From JAVJST01 sp965229715 (GTDB lineage: Bacteria; Pseudomonadota; Alphaproteobacteria; Rhodospirillales; Casp-alpha2): a DNA stretch of 64,000 bases. Made by a program: the position numbers and the translations under genes. The stretch lies in the NCBI GenBank assembly GCA_965229715.1, contig CBDDJL010000002.1, positions 1,860,001-1,924,000 on the forward strand. Direction: 5' to 3'. Each line of letters starts with the position of its first letter. The first letter of the stretch is position 1. The notes beneath the pieces were generated by a model. It was given only the letters and a program-made list of their open reading frames with translations. It did no database searches and was not told the DNA's origin. Of this stretch, positions 47,943 to 56,603 are shown piece after piece.

Positions 47943-48707
47943 GTGCAGGATATTCAAGGCCTCCTTTTCGACCTTCAGGGCGTTCTCTATCTCGACGGCG
48001 AGCCCATCCCCGGTGCACCGGAAACGGTCAGTCGGTTTGTCGAGTCCGGTATCGCTTGCCGATTTTTAACCAATACGACGACGCGGCCCCGGCGGGAAAT
48101 CGGCGAGCGGATGGCGGCGATGGGGTTCGATATCGACCTTGATTGCATTTTCACGCCCGCACTTGCGGCAGTCGGCACGCTTCGCGAATTGGGGTGCAAA
48201 CGGCTACGGCTGCTTGCCGAACCAACCCTGGAGGAGGATTTTTCCGGGTTCGAACACGTATCCGATGCTCCCGATGCTGTGGTGATGGGCGATCTTCACA
48301 CCGGGTTCGACTGGCACTGTCTCAACCAGGCCTTCGACGACGTCCGTAGCGGCGCAAAACTCATCGCACTGCACCGAAACCGCTATTGCCGTCGCGATGG
48401 CGAAATCGCCCTCGATCTCGGCCCGTTCGTTGCCGCGATCGAATACGCCGCAGGCGTCGAGGCGACCGTCGTCGGTAAACCGGACCCGGCGTTCTTTTCG
48501 CTCGCGTTGCGCGATCTCGATTGTAAGGCGAATCATACGGTAATGGTTGGCGACGACCCGTTTTCAGATATCGACGGCGCCGCCGGAGCCGGCATACACA
48601 CTGTCCAGGTGCGAACCGGCAAATATGCTGTGGGCGTCTCGGGTGAGACGACGCCAAATGAGGTGATCGATTCAGTCGCCGACCTGCCCGCATTGCTGGG
48701 GATCTGA
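47943..48707 (+). CDS. HAD-IIA hydrolase (LHPP/NagD-like)
   Basis: The 254-aa protein (GTG start) has motif I FDLQGVLYLDGEPIPG, where the second Asp is replaced by Gln, and motif IV MVGDDPFSDIDGA. FLTNTTTRPR and a VGKPDPAFF loop are typical of HAD-IIA. Related human LHPP has a similarly unusual motif I. Substrate is unknown. Confidence 0.8.
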   Translation: MQDIQGLLFDLQGVLYLDGEPIPGAPETVSRFVESGIACRFLTNTTTRPRREIGERMAAMGFDIDLDCIFTPALAAVGTLRELGCKRLRLLAEPTLEEDFSGFEHVSDAPDAVVMGDLHTGFDWHCLNQAFDDVRSGAKLIALHRNRYCRRDGEIALDLGPFVAAIEYAAGVEATVVGKPDPAFFSLALRDLDCKANHTVMVGDDPFSDIDGAAGAGIHTVQVRTGKYAVGVSGETTPNEVIDSVADLPALLGI

Positions 48708-48708
48708 C

Positions 48709-49401
48709 GTGCCGCGCGCCACGATACCGGGATTGATAGCCATCACGACGTTTGCGTTGGCGCTGGCAGGGGCGACGTTTTTTGAAAATCCGGCGCACGC
48801 GGCGGCATGCGTTCTCGATCGAAGCAATCCGCCATCGATTCGGATCAACGTCCACAAGCCCGAAATCCGCTACTTCCAGAACAAGGGAAAAAAAGAGCTC
48901 GCCAACATGCGCGGCCAATACCATAAGCCAAGAGCGGGATGGTCGCCGGTTGGCCTGACCCACGGCGAAATGAAACTTGAAATCGGCATTGCCGTTGAAT
49001 CCAGCAAACGAAACGATGGGCGGTACTGCTCGCGGTTGCACGAGGTCGAAGTCAATGTCGGGTTCGAGGTCCTCGATGTTTACATCGCCAAGGAGTATGC
49101 CCGCGGCACCTGTCAGTACGGCGTCGTTCTGGCACACGAACGACGTCACGTTCTGGTCTATGAAAACGCCATCAAGGATTATCTGCCGATCCTCGACCGG
49201 CAAATGCGTAACGAAGCGAATTTCATGCGGCCCGCCGTTTCAAGCGACCCGGGGGCGGTATTGAACACCTTTCATCAACGCCTGATGGGCGCGGTTCAGC
49301 GCTCGTTCAAGAAAACGCAGGACAGCATGGTCGCTCGCAACGCGGCTTTCGACACCGTTTCGGCTTATCGCCAGGAACAGAAAAAGTGTCCGAAGTGGTG
49401 A
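48709..49401 (+). CDS. Secreted putative metalloprotease (HERRH)
   Basis: The 230-aa protein has a signal peptide (AGATFFENPAHAA) and VVLAHERRHVLVYE, an HExxH zinc site, followed by FMRPAVSSDPGAVL. GTG start 2 bp after the previous stop. This matches the general shape of secreted zinc peptidases of unknown substrate. No family is named with certainty. Confidence 0.6.
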   Translation: MPRATIPGLIAITTFALALAGATFFENPAHAAACVLDRSNPPSIRINVHKPEIRYFQNKGKKELANMRGQYHKPRAGWSPVGLTHGEMKLEIGIAVESSKRNDGRYCSRLHEVEVNVGFEVLDVYIAKEYARGTCQYGVVLAHERRHVLVYENAIKDYLPILDRQMRNEANFMRPAVSSDPGAVLNTFHQRLMGAVQRSFKKTQDSMVARNAAFDTVSAYRQEQKKCPKW

Positions 49402-49410
49402 ACCTCGTCG

Positions 49411-50709
49411 TCACCGTCCGCGTGACGGCTTGAGTCCCCTGCCCTTCACCAACGCCGCTTCGCCGAACCTGTCGCGAATCGAATCGATGGTGCTTTCCAT
49501 GCGCCGCCGGCGTTCGCGTCCCGGGTCCGCGAGGTCGGGCAGATCGGCTTCGGACCCGGGAACCAGCCCGCTGAGACCAACGCCGAGCAGGCGGAACTCG
49601 CGGCCATCGGTCTCGCCGGCGAGCAGATCGCGGGCGATGCGGAATATCTCGTCGCTCAGCTGTGTCGCACCGCCGACCTGGCGGCTGCGCGTGATCGTTT
49701 TGAATGAAGCGGTTTTCAGCTTCAGCGTGACGGTACGACCGCCAAGCTCTGCGCGTCTGAGGCGCCGGTGCAGCCGCTCCACCAGACGCCAAAGCTCGAA
49801 CTCTAGCTCGGCGAGTCCCGTGATATCGGCTTCGAAAGTCGTTTCTACGGAGACGCTCTTGGTTTCGCTCTCCGGATTGACCGAACGAAAGTCCTCGCCG
49901 CGCGCGAAAGTCCCGAGTCGCCTGCCGATAGCACCGTAGCGCGACATGAGCTCATCGTCATCGAAGGCAGTCAGATGGCCGATCGATGTAATGCCATCGC
50001 GTTCAAGGCGTTTCTGGAATTGCTTTCCAACGCCGTAGATCAAGCCGACGGGCTGACGGCTGAGGAAATCCCGCGCGTCCGCCTTGCCGATTACCGCAAA
50101 TCCGCGCGGCTTGTCGAGATCGGAGGCGATCTTGGCGAGGAACTTGTTGTAGCTCAGCCCGATCGATGCCGAGATGCCGAGCTTCGTCTCGATTCTGTTC
50201 GCCAGGTCGGCGAGCGTTTCCGCGGCGGAGCGATGGTGCAGCCGCTGGGTTCCCGAGAGGTCGAGGAACGCCTCATCGATCGACAGTGGCTCGACCATCG
50301 GGGTTATGTCCAGCATCATCGCCCTCACCTCACGACCGACCATGGCGTACTTTTGCATGTCGGGCCGGATAACGACCGCGTCGGGGCATAGCTTGCGCGC
50401 CTTGAACATCGGCATGGCCGAGCGGACGCCTTTGATCCGTGCCGTGTAACAAGCAGCGGAAACCACGCCTCGCTGGCCGCCGCCGACAATAACCGGCTTG
50501 CCCCGGAGGTCGGGGTTGTCGCGCTTTTCCACCGCCGCATAGAAGGCATCGCAGTCGAGGTGCGCGATGCTCAGCTCTCCCAGCTCTGGATGCGTCGTCA
50601 AACGACCTGAATGGCAATAAGGGCACATACAGGGTTGGGTGCCGGACATAACCGGTTCGATGAATCGGACGCATGCCCTGCACATGGTTATGACGTAGGT
50701 GTCGTTCAT
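49411..50709 (-). CDS. dinB: Y-family DNA polymerase IV with Cys-rich N-terminus
   Basis: The 432-aa protein is preceded by a 45-residue extension with CRAC and CMCPYC clusters that could bind zinc. The catalytic palm has LDCDAFYAAVEKRD and LSIDEAFLDLSG (metal Asp/Glu), GISASIGLSYNKFLAKIASD, and a little-finger domain. It makes translesion synthesis past damaged bases. Similar extended forms occur in alphaproteobacteria. ATG at 50709. Confidence 0.92.
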   Translation of the reverse strand: MNDTYVITMCRACVRFIEPVMSGTQPCMCPYCHSGRLTTHPELGELSIAHLDCDAFYAAVEKRDNPDLRGKPVIVGGGQRGVVSAACYTARIKGVRSAMPMFKARKLCPDAVVIRPDMQKYAMVGREVRAMMLDITPMVEPLSIDEAFLDLSGTQRLHHRSAAETLADLANRIETKLGISASIGLSYNKFLAKIASDLDKPRGFAVIGKADARDFLSRQPVGLIYGVGKQFQKRLERDGITSIGHLTAFDDDELMSRYGAIGRRLGTFARGEDFRSVNPESETKSVSVETTFEADITGLAELEFELWRLVERLHRRLRRAELGGRTVTLKLKTASFKTITRSRQVGGATQLSDEIFRIARDLLAGETDGREFRLLGVGLSGLVPGSEADLPDLADPGRERRRRMESTIDSIRDRFGEAALVKGRGLKPSRGR

Positions 50710-50890
50710 ATGGGCTGTGTTTCCGAATCGGCGCTTCGATTCCTGTAGCGTACACGCGCCCGGAGCGTTCGTCTGGCGTGGATTTCTGGCCCGGGCTTCG
50801 TCAAGGGTGGTATACAACTGGACGGTGGCGGGTGAAACAGGTGCCCGCCGGCAGCAGTATGAGCCGTGACCGAGTGACCTCCAACGCCCC

Positions 50891-51448
50891 ATGAACGAAG
50901 ACGCCAGCGCACCCACCAATAACGAGCTTTACGACGCTGAACGCGAGCTTCGCCACTTGCGCGCGACCATTGCCTCTATACGCGAGGAGCTGGAGCGCGT
51001 CAGCATCGACAAGGATCATGCCGTTCAGGATGCGATTTCGGCTTCGCAGGACGAGATTCGCCAACTTCGCGATACCGCTCAACAGCTTCGCGACCGCATG
51101 GACGAGGTTCTGCTTGAGAAGGATCATGCTGTTCAGGACGCGATATCTGCCAGCAACGACGAAATTCGCCAGTTGCGTGAAACCTCGCAACAACTGCGCG
51201 ACAGACTGGAGGAAGTCGGCGTCGAAAAGCAGGACGCCATACAGAAAGTCACATCCCAGTATGAAGACGAACTGCGGCAACTGAAACAGACCGTCCAGTC
51301 GCTCCGCGACGAGTTGGAGTACCGCAATGCCGAATGGCAGGACAAATTGCAGGAAACCGAGCGCGCAAGCCGCGACGAGATTAAGCAGCTGCATGAAACC
51401 ATCGCGGCCTTGCGCGACGAGCTTGAAGCCGGGAAAAACGCATCTTGA
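50891..51448 (+). CDS. Coiled-coil protein made of five 36-residue repeats
   Basis: The 185-aa protein is almost entirely helical. The unit D/NDEIRQLRxTxxQLRDRLEEVxxEK recurs at about residues 15-40, 53-76, 89-112, 125-148 and 161-181, spacing 36 residues. No signal peptide or TM. Start ATG at 50891, between dinB (divergent) and the GAF cyclase. It may be a scaffold for the neighbouring signalling protein. Confidence 0.75.
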   Translation: MNEDASAPTNNELYDAERELRHLRATIASIREELERVSIDKDHAVQDAISASQDEIRQLRDTAQQLRDRMDEVLLEKDHAVQDAISASNDEIRQLRETSQQLRDRLEEVGVEKQDAIQKVTSQYEDELRQLKQTVQSLRDELEYRNAEWQDKLQETERASRDEIKQLHETIAALRDELEAGKNAS

Positions 51449-51529
51449 TCCGAGGACACATTCGATTGTGTTGACGGTCTATGGTAGTCTCTACGTGAAT
51501 CGACTTAGTCTTGCAGGGACGTAGCGTTT

Positions 51530-54106
51530 ATGCCGCCAAGCAACAACCGTGGATCCATTCGAAAACTGGGCGAGACGGCGCCGCGCAAATCCAAACAGGG
51601 TAAGCGGGCAGAAACCCGGACCGACGACCTGGTCGCGCCCGACGAAACTGGTGAGAACGACGAAACCTCGCCGGCGGGCGGCGGAAATGTGCGCCGCCTG
51701 ACGCCTCGCTCCCGTCGTAAGTCGACCAAAACCAAGGCGGCAAACGAGAGTGTGCCCTCAGAAGATGCGGCGGCATTCGCGTCTGCGTCAGAACCGGAGG
51801 CCGAAACCATCGATCCCAGTGCAGTGCTGCCGGTCAGCGGGCCGCCGAAGAAACGACCAGTCGAGATGGGCATGGAACAGAAGCTTCGTCAGATGGAGGT
51901 TCTGCTCAACGTTTCGCGACGTGTCGCGGCGGTCGATTCGCTCGACGAGATTCTCCGCACCTTGGTCGAGATTACGACAGACGAGCTTGATGCCGATCGC
52001 GGCACGTTGTTTCTCAACGATCCGCTGACGGACGAACTTTACTCGCGTGTCGCGCAGGGCAACTTCCAGCGCGAGATACGGATCCTCAACGACTCAGGCG
52101 TCGCGGGCGCCGTGTTCCAGACCGGTGAAGGCACGACGATCGATGATGCCTACTCTGACGAACGGTTCAACCGGACCGTCGACGAGGCAACCGGCTACAA
52201 GACGAAAACCATCGTCGCTGCGCCTGTGCGCACCGTGAAGGGTGAGGTCATCGGCGTCATTCAGATCCTCAACAAGAACAAAGGCGCGTTCACACAAGGC
52301 GACCTTGAGTTGCTTGAGGCCATGACGACGCAGGCAGCCGTTGCGCTGCAGAGCCGGCAATACGTCGAGCGCATGCAAAAGACCCGCGAGCAGGAAATGC
52401 ACTTCCTCGATCTGGTTTCCGACGTTACGTCCGAACTCGAACTGGGCACCCTCCTCCAGCGTGTGATGACCGAGGCGACGAATATGTTGTCGGCTGATCG
52501 TTCGACGCTGTTCATGAACGATGAAAAAACCAACGAGCTCTTTTCCCGTGTCGCGATGGGAGACTCGGTCGGCGAAATCAGGCTGCCCAATCACCTCGGC
52601 ATTGCCGGCACCGTGTTTACCACCGGCAATACGGTCAACATCCCCTACGCCTATGCGGATTTGCGCTTCAATCCGGCGTTCGACAAAAAGACCGGATATT
52701 TTACGCGTTCCATCTTGTGCGTCCCGATCGTCAACAAGAACGGTAAGGTGATCGGCGTGACTCAGGCGCTCAACAAGCGCGGCGGGCCGTTCACCGAAGA
52801 GGACGAGAGCCGGCTAAAGGCGTTCACCGCGCAAGTTTCCATTGCGCTCGAAAACGCCAAGTTGTTCGACGACGTCCAGAACATGAAGAACTACAACGAA
52901 AGCATGCTGGAAAGTATGTCGAACGCCGTCATCACGACGGATGAGGACGGCAAGATCGTTACCTGCAACGCGGCCGGGCTTCGCATCCTTAAGGCCAAAG
53001 CTGACGATATCATCAACAAGCCATACGAGGAGTTTTTCTCCGGCGATAACGATTGGGTCGTCGAGAAGGTTCATAAACTTGAGGAAGACCAGGAAATCGA
53101 CGAATTGCTCGATGCGGAGCTGACTGTCGAGGGCGAGGCCGTATCGGTCAACGCCCACTTCCTGCCGTTGCTCAACACTGAGGGCAATCGACTCGGCGAA
53201 ATGGTGATGCTCGAGGACATCAGTTCCGAGAAGCGAATGAAGTCGACCATGTCGCGCTACATGGACCCGGGTCTTGCCGATCAGCTCATGGAGGGCGGCG
53301 ACGACCTGCTCGGCGGCAAGAGCGTCGAAGCAACGGTGCTGTTTTCCGATGTGCGCAGCTTCACCACGATCACCGAGACGCTGGGGCCACAGGGCACCGT
53401 CAAGATGCTGAATGAGTATTTTACGCTGATGGTCGACTGCATTTCCGAGCAGGGCGGCATGCTGGATAAATTCATCGGCGACGCGATCATGGCCGCGTTC
53501 GGCATTCCGGTGGAGCTCGAGGACGCCGAGGATCGGGGCGTTCGCGCCGGGATCAACATGATCCGCGAGCTCTGGGAATGGAACAAGCAACGCGAAGCAG
53601 AGGGCCAGATGCCGATCGACATGGGGCTCGGCCTCAACACCGACAACGTGGTTTCCGGCAACATCGGCTCGCCAAAACGCATGGACTTCAGGATGATCGG
53701 CGACGGCGTCAATCTGGCCGCGCGGCTGGAGTCGGCCTGCAAGCAGTACCATGCCCGCATCCTGATCAGCGAGTTCACCAAGGCGAAGCTGAAGGGCACC
53801 TACCGGCTACGCGATGTCGATCTCGTGGTTGTCAAGGGCAAGACCCAGCCGGTCGGCGTCTATGAGGTGCTCGACTATCATACCGACGAGACCTTTCCCA
53901 ACCTGATGGACACGGTCAACTACTTCAACGAGGGTGTGAAACACTACCGCGCCGGCGACTGGGACAAGGGCATCAAACAGTTTCTGGAAGCGCTGAAAGC
54001 CAACGAAAACGACCAACTTTCGACCACTTATATCGAGCGCTGTGAACACCTGAAGGCGGAGCCGCCGAAGGACTGGAACGGCGTCTGGGTGATGACGTCG
54101 AAGTAA
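51530..54106 (+). CDS. GAF-GAF-PAS class III adenylate/guanylate cyclase
   Basis: The 858-aa protein has a disordered ~110-residue N-terminus, two GAF domains (NDPLTDELYSRVAQG and NDEKTNELFSRVAMG mark their homologous cores), a PAS (ITTDEDGKIVTCNAAGLRIL) and a class III cyclase domain (ATVLFSDVRSFTTITE with metal Asp, LDKFIGDAIMAAFG, MDFRMIGDGVNLAARLES). It ends with a helical extension. It likely senses a small ligand or redox state and makes cAMP. Confidence 0.9.
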   Translation: MPPSNNRGSIRKLGETAPRKSKQGKRAETRTDDLVAPDETGENDETSPAGGGNVRRLTPRSRRKSTKTKAANESVPSEDAAAFASASEPEAETIDPSAVLPVSGPPKKRPVEMGMEQKLRQMEVLLNVSRRVAAVDSLDEILRTLVEITTDELDADRGTLFLNDPLTDELYSRVAQGNFQREIRILNDSGVAGAVFQTGEGTTIDDAYSDERFNRTVDEATGYKTKTIVAAPVRTVKGEVIGVIQILNKNKGAFTQGDLELLEAMTTQAAVALQSRQYVERMQKTREQEMHFLDLVSDVTSELELGTLLQRVMTEATNMLSADRSTLFMNDEKTNELFSRVAMGDSVGEIRLPNHLGIAGTVFTTGNTVNIPYAYADLRFNPAFDKKTGYFTRSILCVPIVNKNGKVIGVTQALNKRGGPFTEEDESRLKAFTAQVSIALENAKLFDDVQNMKNYNESMLESMSNAVITTDEDGKIVTCNAAGLRILKAKADDIINKPYEEFFSGDNDWVVEKVHKLEEDQEIDELLDAELTVEGEAVSVNAHFLPLLNTEGNRLGEMVMLEDISSEKRMKSTMSRYMDPGLADQLMEGGDDLLGGKSVEATVLFSDVRSFTTITETLGPQGTVKMLNEYFTLMVDCISEQGGMLDKFIGDAIMAAFGIPVELEDAEDRGVRAGINMIRELWEWNKQREAEGQMPIDMGLGLNTDNVVSGNIGSPKRMDFRMIGDGVNLAARLESACKQYHARILISEFTKAKLKGTYRLRDVDLVVVKGKTQPVGVYEVLDYHTDETFPNLMDTVNYFNEGVKHYRAGDWDKGIKQFLEALKANENDQLSTTYIERCEHLKAEPPKDWNGVWVMTSK

Positions 54107-54129
54107 GTTCTGTGCGCTACTTCGACGTC
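54094..54129. terminator. Inverted repeat formed by the ends of two convergent cyclase genes
   Basis: GACGTCGAAGTA (54094-54105) and TACTTCGACGTC (54118-54129) form a perfect 12-bp stem with a 12-bp loop. Both arms are the last codons (Thr-Ser-Lys-stop) of the two convergent cyclases, so a bidirectional terminator is built from coding sequence. Confidence 0.65.
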
Positions 54130-56381
54130 GCGACGTACACGCCGTCCCAATCGGCGGGCGGCGGGTTTTCACGGTAGTCGGCGATACGGTCCTTGTAGAG
54201 ATCACACAGGAATTCGAGATTGGCCTCGATCTTCCAGGGCTTGTTCTCGTCGTTGCCGAGGATGCGAAGCTCGTCGAAGATCTTCTCTGCCTCGTCCCAC
54301 TTCTGCTCCTGATAGGCGCCGATTGCCTCCGACATCTTCTTCTGGATCTCAAGGAACTTGGGATTTTGCAGAACCTCCTCGTCGCCCATCAGCCCGTAGA
54401 TACGCAAACCTTCGGTCTTGCCCTTGACCTGGATGAAGTCGAGATCGATCGTCGCGAGGCGGTCCTTGACCGCCTCGTTGGTTTCCGGGCCGATGACGAC
54501 GTTCATCCCGTAGCTCTTGGATTGACCCTCGAGACGCGAGGCGGTGTTCACCGTATCGCCCAGCACCGAATAGTCGAAACGCTGATCGGATCCCATGTTG
54601 CCGACGACGGCCGGACCGGTGTTGAGGCCGAGGCCGACCTTCAGCGGGATATGCTTGCGCCCTTCCTCTTCCGCCTCCTTTTCGAGACGCTCGTTGAGCG
54701 GGTCCATCTGGTCCATCATCGCTAGCGCCGACACGCAGCCGTTGTAGGCGTGGTCCGGGTCGTCGAGCGGCGCGTTCCAGAACGCCATGATGCAGTCGCC
54801 CATGTACTTGTCGACCGTGCCGCGACGTTGAAGAATTTCGTTGGTGAGCGGCGTCAACAGCTTGTTGATCAGCGATGTCAGGCCGACCGCATCGAACTGC
54901 TCCGAAATCGTGGTGAAACCGCGCACGTCGCAGAACAGCATGGTCATCTCGCGCATTTCGCCGCCGAGCTTGAGCTCGTCCGGATTTTCCGCGACGCGTT
55001 CCACCATGTCGGGCGACAGGTACTTGCCGAAGGCGTCGCGAGTTTGTCGTTTCTGCGCTTCCTCGCGGGCGTAGCCGGTAAACGTCAGTGTCGTGTACAG
55101 CAAAAGGATCGACGCCACCGCGTAGACCGCGTCGAACAGCAAACGGTGCTCGGAAAACAGATACCACGACGTGCCGCCGGCAGACGCAGCAATCACCAAG
55201 AATACGACCAGCGCAAGCTTGGCGCCGACCCACGGCACCAGAATGATCATCAGGAGGCCGCCAACGAAAATCAGCACCAGCTCGACGCCGTCGGCATAGT
55301 TCGGCCGTGTCAGATACTGGTTGTGGACGATGGCCTCGATGAGCTGGGCATGAACCTCGACCCCGGGAATCACCGGCTCCGTGGGTACGGCCCGAATATC
55401 GAGCAGGCCGACCGCAGACGTGCCGACGATGGTCAGCTTACCGCGAATCAGAGCCGGGTCCGCGGTACCGGCGAGCACATCCTTGGCCGGGACATATTTC
55501 GCCTTGTCGGAGTGGGAGAAGTACGGCCACATCTTGCCGAAACGGTCGGTCCGGATGGTGAATCCCTTGGCGACCTTGATCTCGTTGATGCCAGTGTTCG
55601 TGACCTCGACAAGCACGGTCGGACGCCCGAGTGCGACACGAAGCATCTCGATCGAGAGCGCCGGGAAGATGTGGCCCTCGTTGACCATTAGAGACGGCAC
55701 GCTGCGCACGATACCGTCGCGTTCGGGGACGAGCGAAAACAACCCGTGTCCGCCGGTCTTCGTTACGGCAGCCTGTTCGAGAATGGGAATGTTACGCACC
55801 AGCGACGGCGCGCTCGGCAGAAACGTTTCCGGGTCTGGCGCATTCTTGGAAAGCTTGCGGATGGCAAATGATTTCTGGATCGGGCCGTCGGCTGCCTGAG
55901 AGCGTTGATCCCAGTACGTCGCCTGACCCAGCACCACGCGGCTCTTGGCGATGACATCGGCGAAGACCTCATCGTTACCGCGAAGATTCCGCAGCTTTTC
56001 ACGCAGGTCATCATCAATGCCGGCCATGGAGTCGGCGACATCGGACGGATTCATCCTATCGGGCTCGGCGAACACGATGTCGAACCCGACCACAGCGGCA
56101 CCCATGGCCATCAGGTTCTGAACCATCTGGGCGACAATGTTACGGGGCCACGGCCACTGGCCGATCTGCGCTAGGCTTTCCTCGTCGAGGTCAATGATCG
56201 TGATGGGTTTGTTTTCCGGCGCGGGAATCTCCCGCGGCTTCGCCTGCTGGAAGAAGTCGAAGGTCTTCGAGCGGACGAACTCGACCGGGTACGGGTTCCA
56301 CCAGTACACGAACAGAAACACCGTCAGCATGGCGAACCCGATCAACCGGTCAATACTGAACGCGCGTTTGAGGAACTTCAT
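54117..56381 (-). CDS. CHASE2-domain adenylate cyclase
   Basis: The 754-aa protein has an N-terminal TM helix, a periplasmic CHASE2 sensor (ITIIDLDEESLAQIGQWPWPR, PADVLAG-type motifs), three TM helices (about 375-440) and a cytoplasmic class III cyclase domain (MTMLFCDVRGFTTISEQFD, VDKYMGDCIMAFWN, FDYSVLGDTVNTASRLEG). A TPR-like tail ends PPADWDGVYVATSK, matching the tail of the convergent GAF cyclase. It converts a periplasmic signal to cAMP. Confidence 0.92.
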   Translation of the reverse strand: MKFLKRAFSIDRLIGFAMLTVFLFVYWWNPYPVEFVRSKTFDFFQQAKPREIPAPENKPITIIDLDEESLAQIGQWPWPRNIVAQMVQNLMAMGAAVVGFDIVFAEPDRMNPSDVADSMAGIDDDLREKLRNLRGNDEVFADVIAKSRVVLGQATYWDQRSQAADGPIQKSFAIRKLSKNAPDPETFLPSAPSLVRNIPILEQAAVTKTGGHGLFSLVPERDGIVRSVPSLMVNEGHIFPALSIEMLRVALGRPTVLVEVTNTGINEIKVAKGFTIRTDRFGKMWPYFSHSDKAKYVPAKDVLAGTADPALIRGKLTIVGTSAVGLLDIRAVPTEPVIPGVEVHAQLIEAIVHNQYLTRPNYADGVELVLIFVGGLLMIILVPWVGAKLALVVFLVIAASAGGTSWYLFSEHRLLFDAVYAVASILLLYTTLTFTGYAREEAQKRQTRDAFGKYLSPDMVERVAENPDELKLGGEMREMTMLFCDVRGFTTISEQFDAVGLTSLINKLLTPLTNEILQRRGTVDKYMGDCIMAFWNAPLDDPDHAYNGCVSALAMMDQMDPLNERLEKEAEEEGRKHIPLKVGLGLNTGPAVVGNMGSDQRFDYSVLGDTVNTASRLEGQSKSYGMNVVIGPETNEAVKDRLATIDLDFIQVKGKTEGLRIYGLMGDEEVLQNPKFLEIQKKMSEAIGAYQEQKWDEAEKIFDELRILGNDENKPWKIEANLEFLCDLYKDRIADYRENPPPADWDGVYVATSK

Positions 56382-56603
56382 CGAGCCTTGCCCACCCTGT
56401 TGCCGTTAGCTTCCCCCGGGCGCGGGACCGGGGTCAAGGCTTATCCCCGGATATCACGCCGGCGTATCACCAAAAGACCGAATTCCCCTGTTGAAACGAG
56501 ATGTTAACACAGCCTCGCCATTGTCGACGGTGGATTGCTCGCTTTGGGGTACTGCGAGCAGGTTGCTTGGTTGCGCCTGCCGGCAGTGCCTATACTGGAA
56601 GCC

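Noticed and set aside
52814..53752. Minus-strand 312-aa ORF
   Set aside because: Antisense to the GAF/PAS cyclase; no family features.
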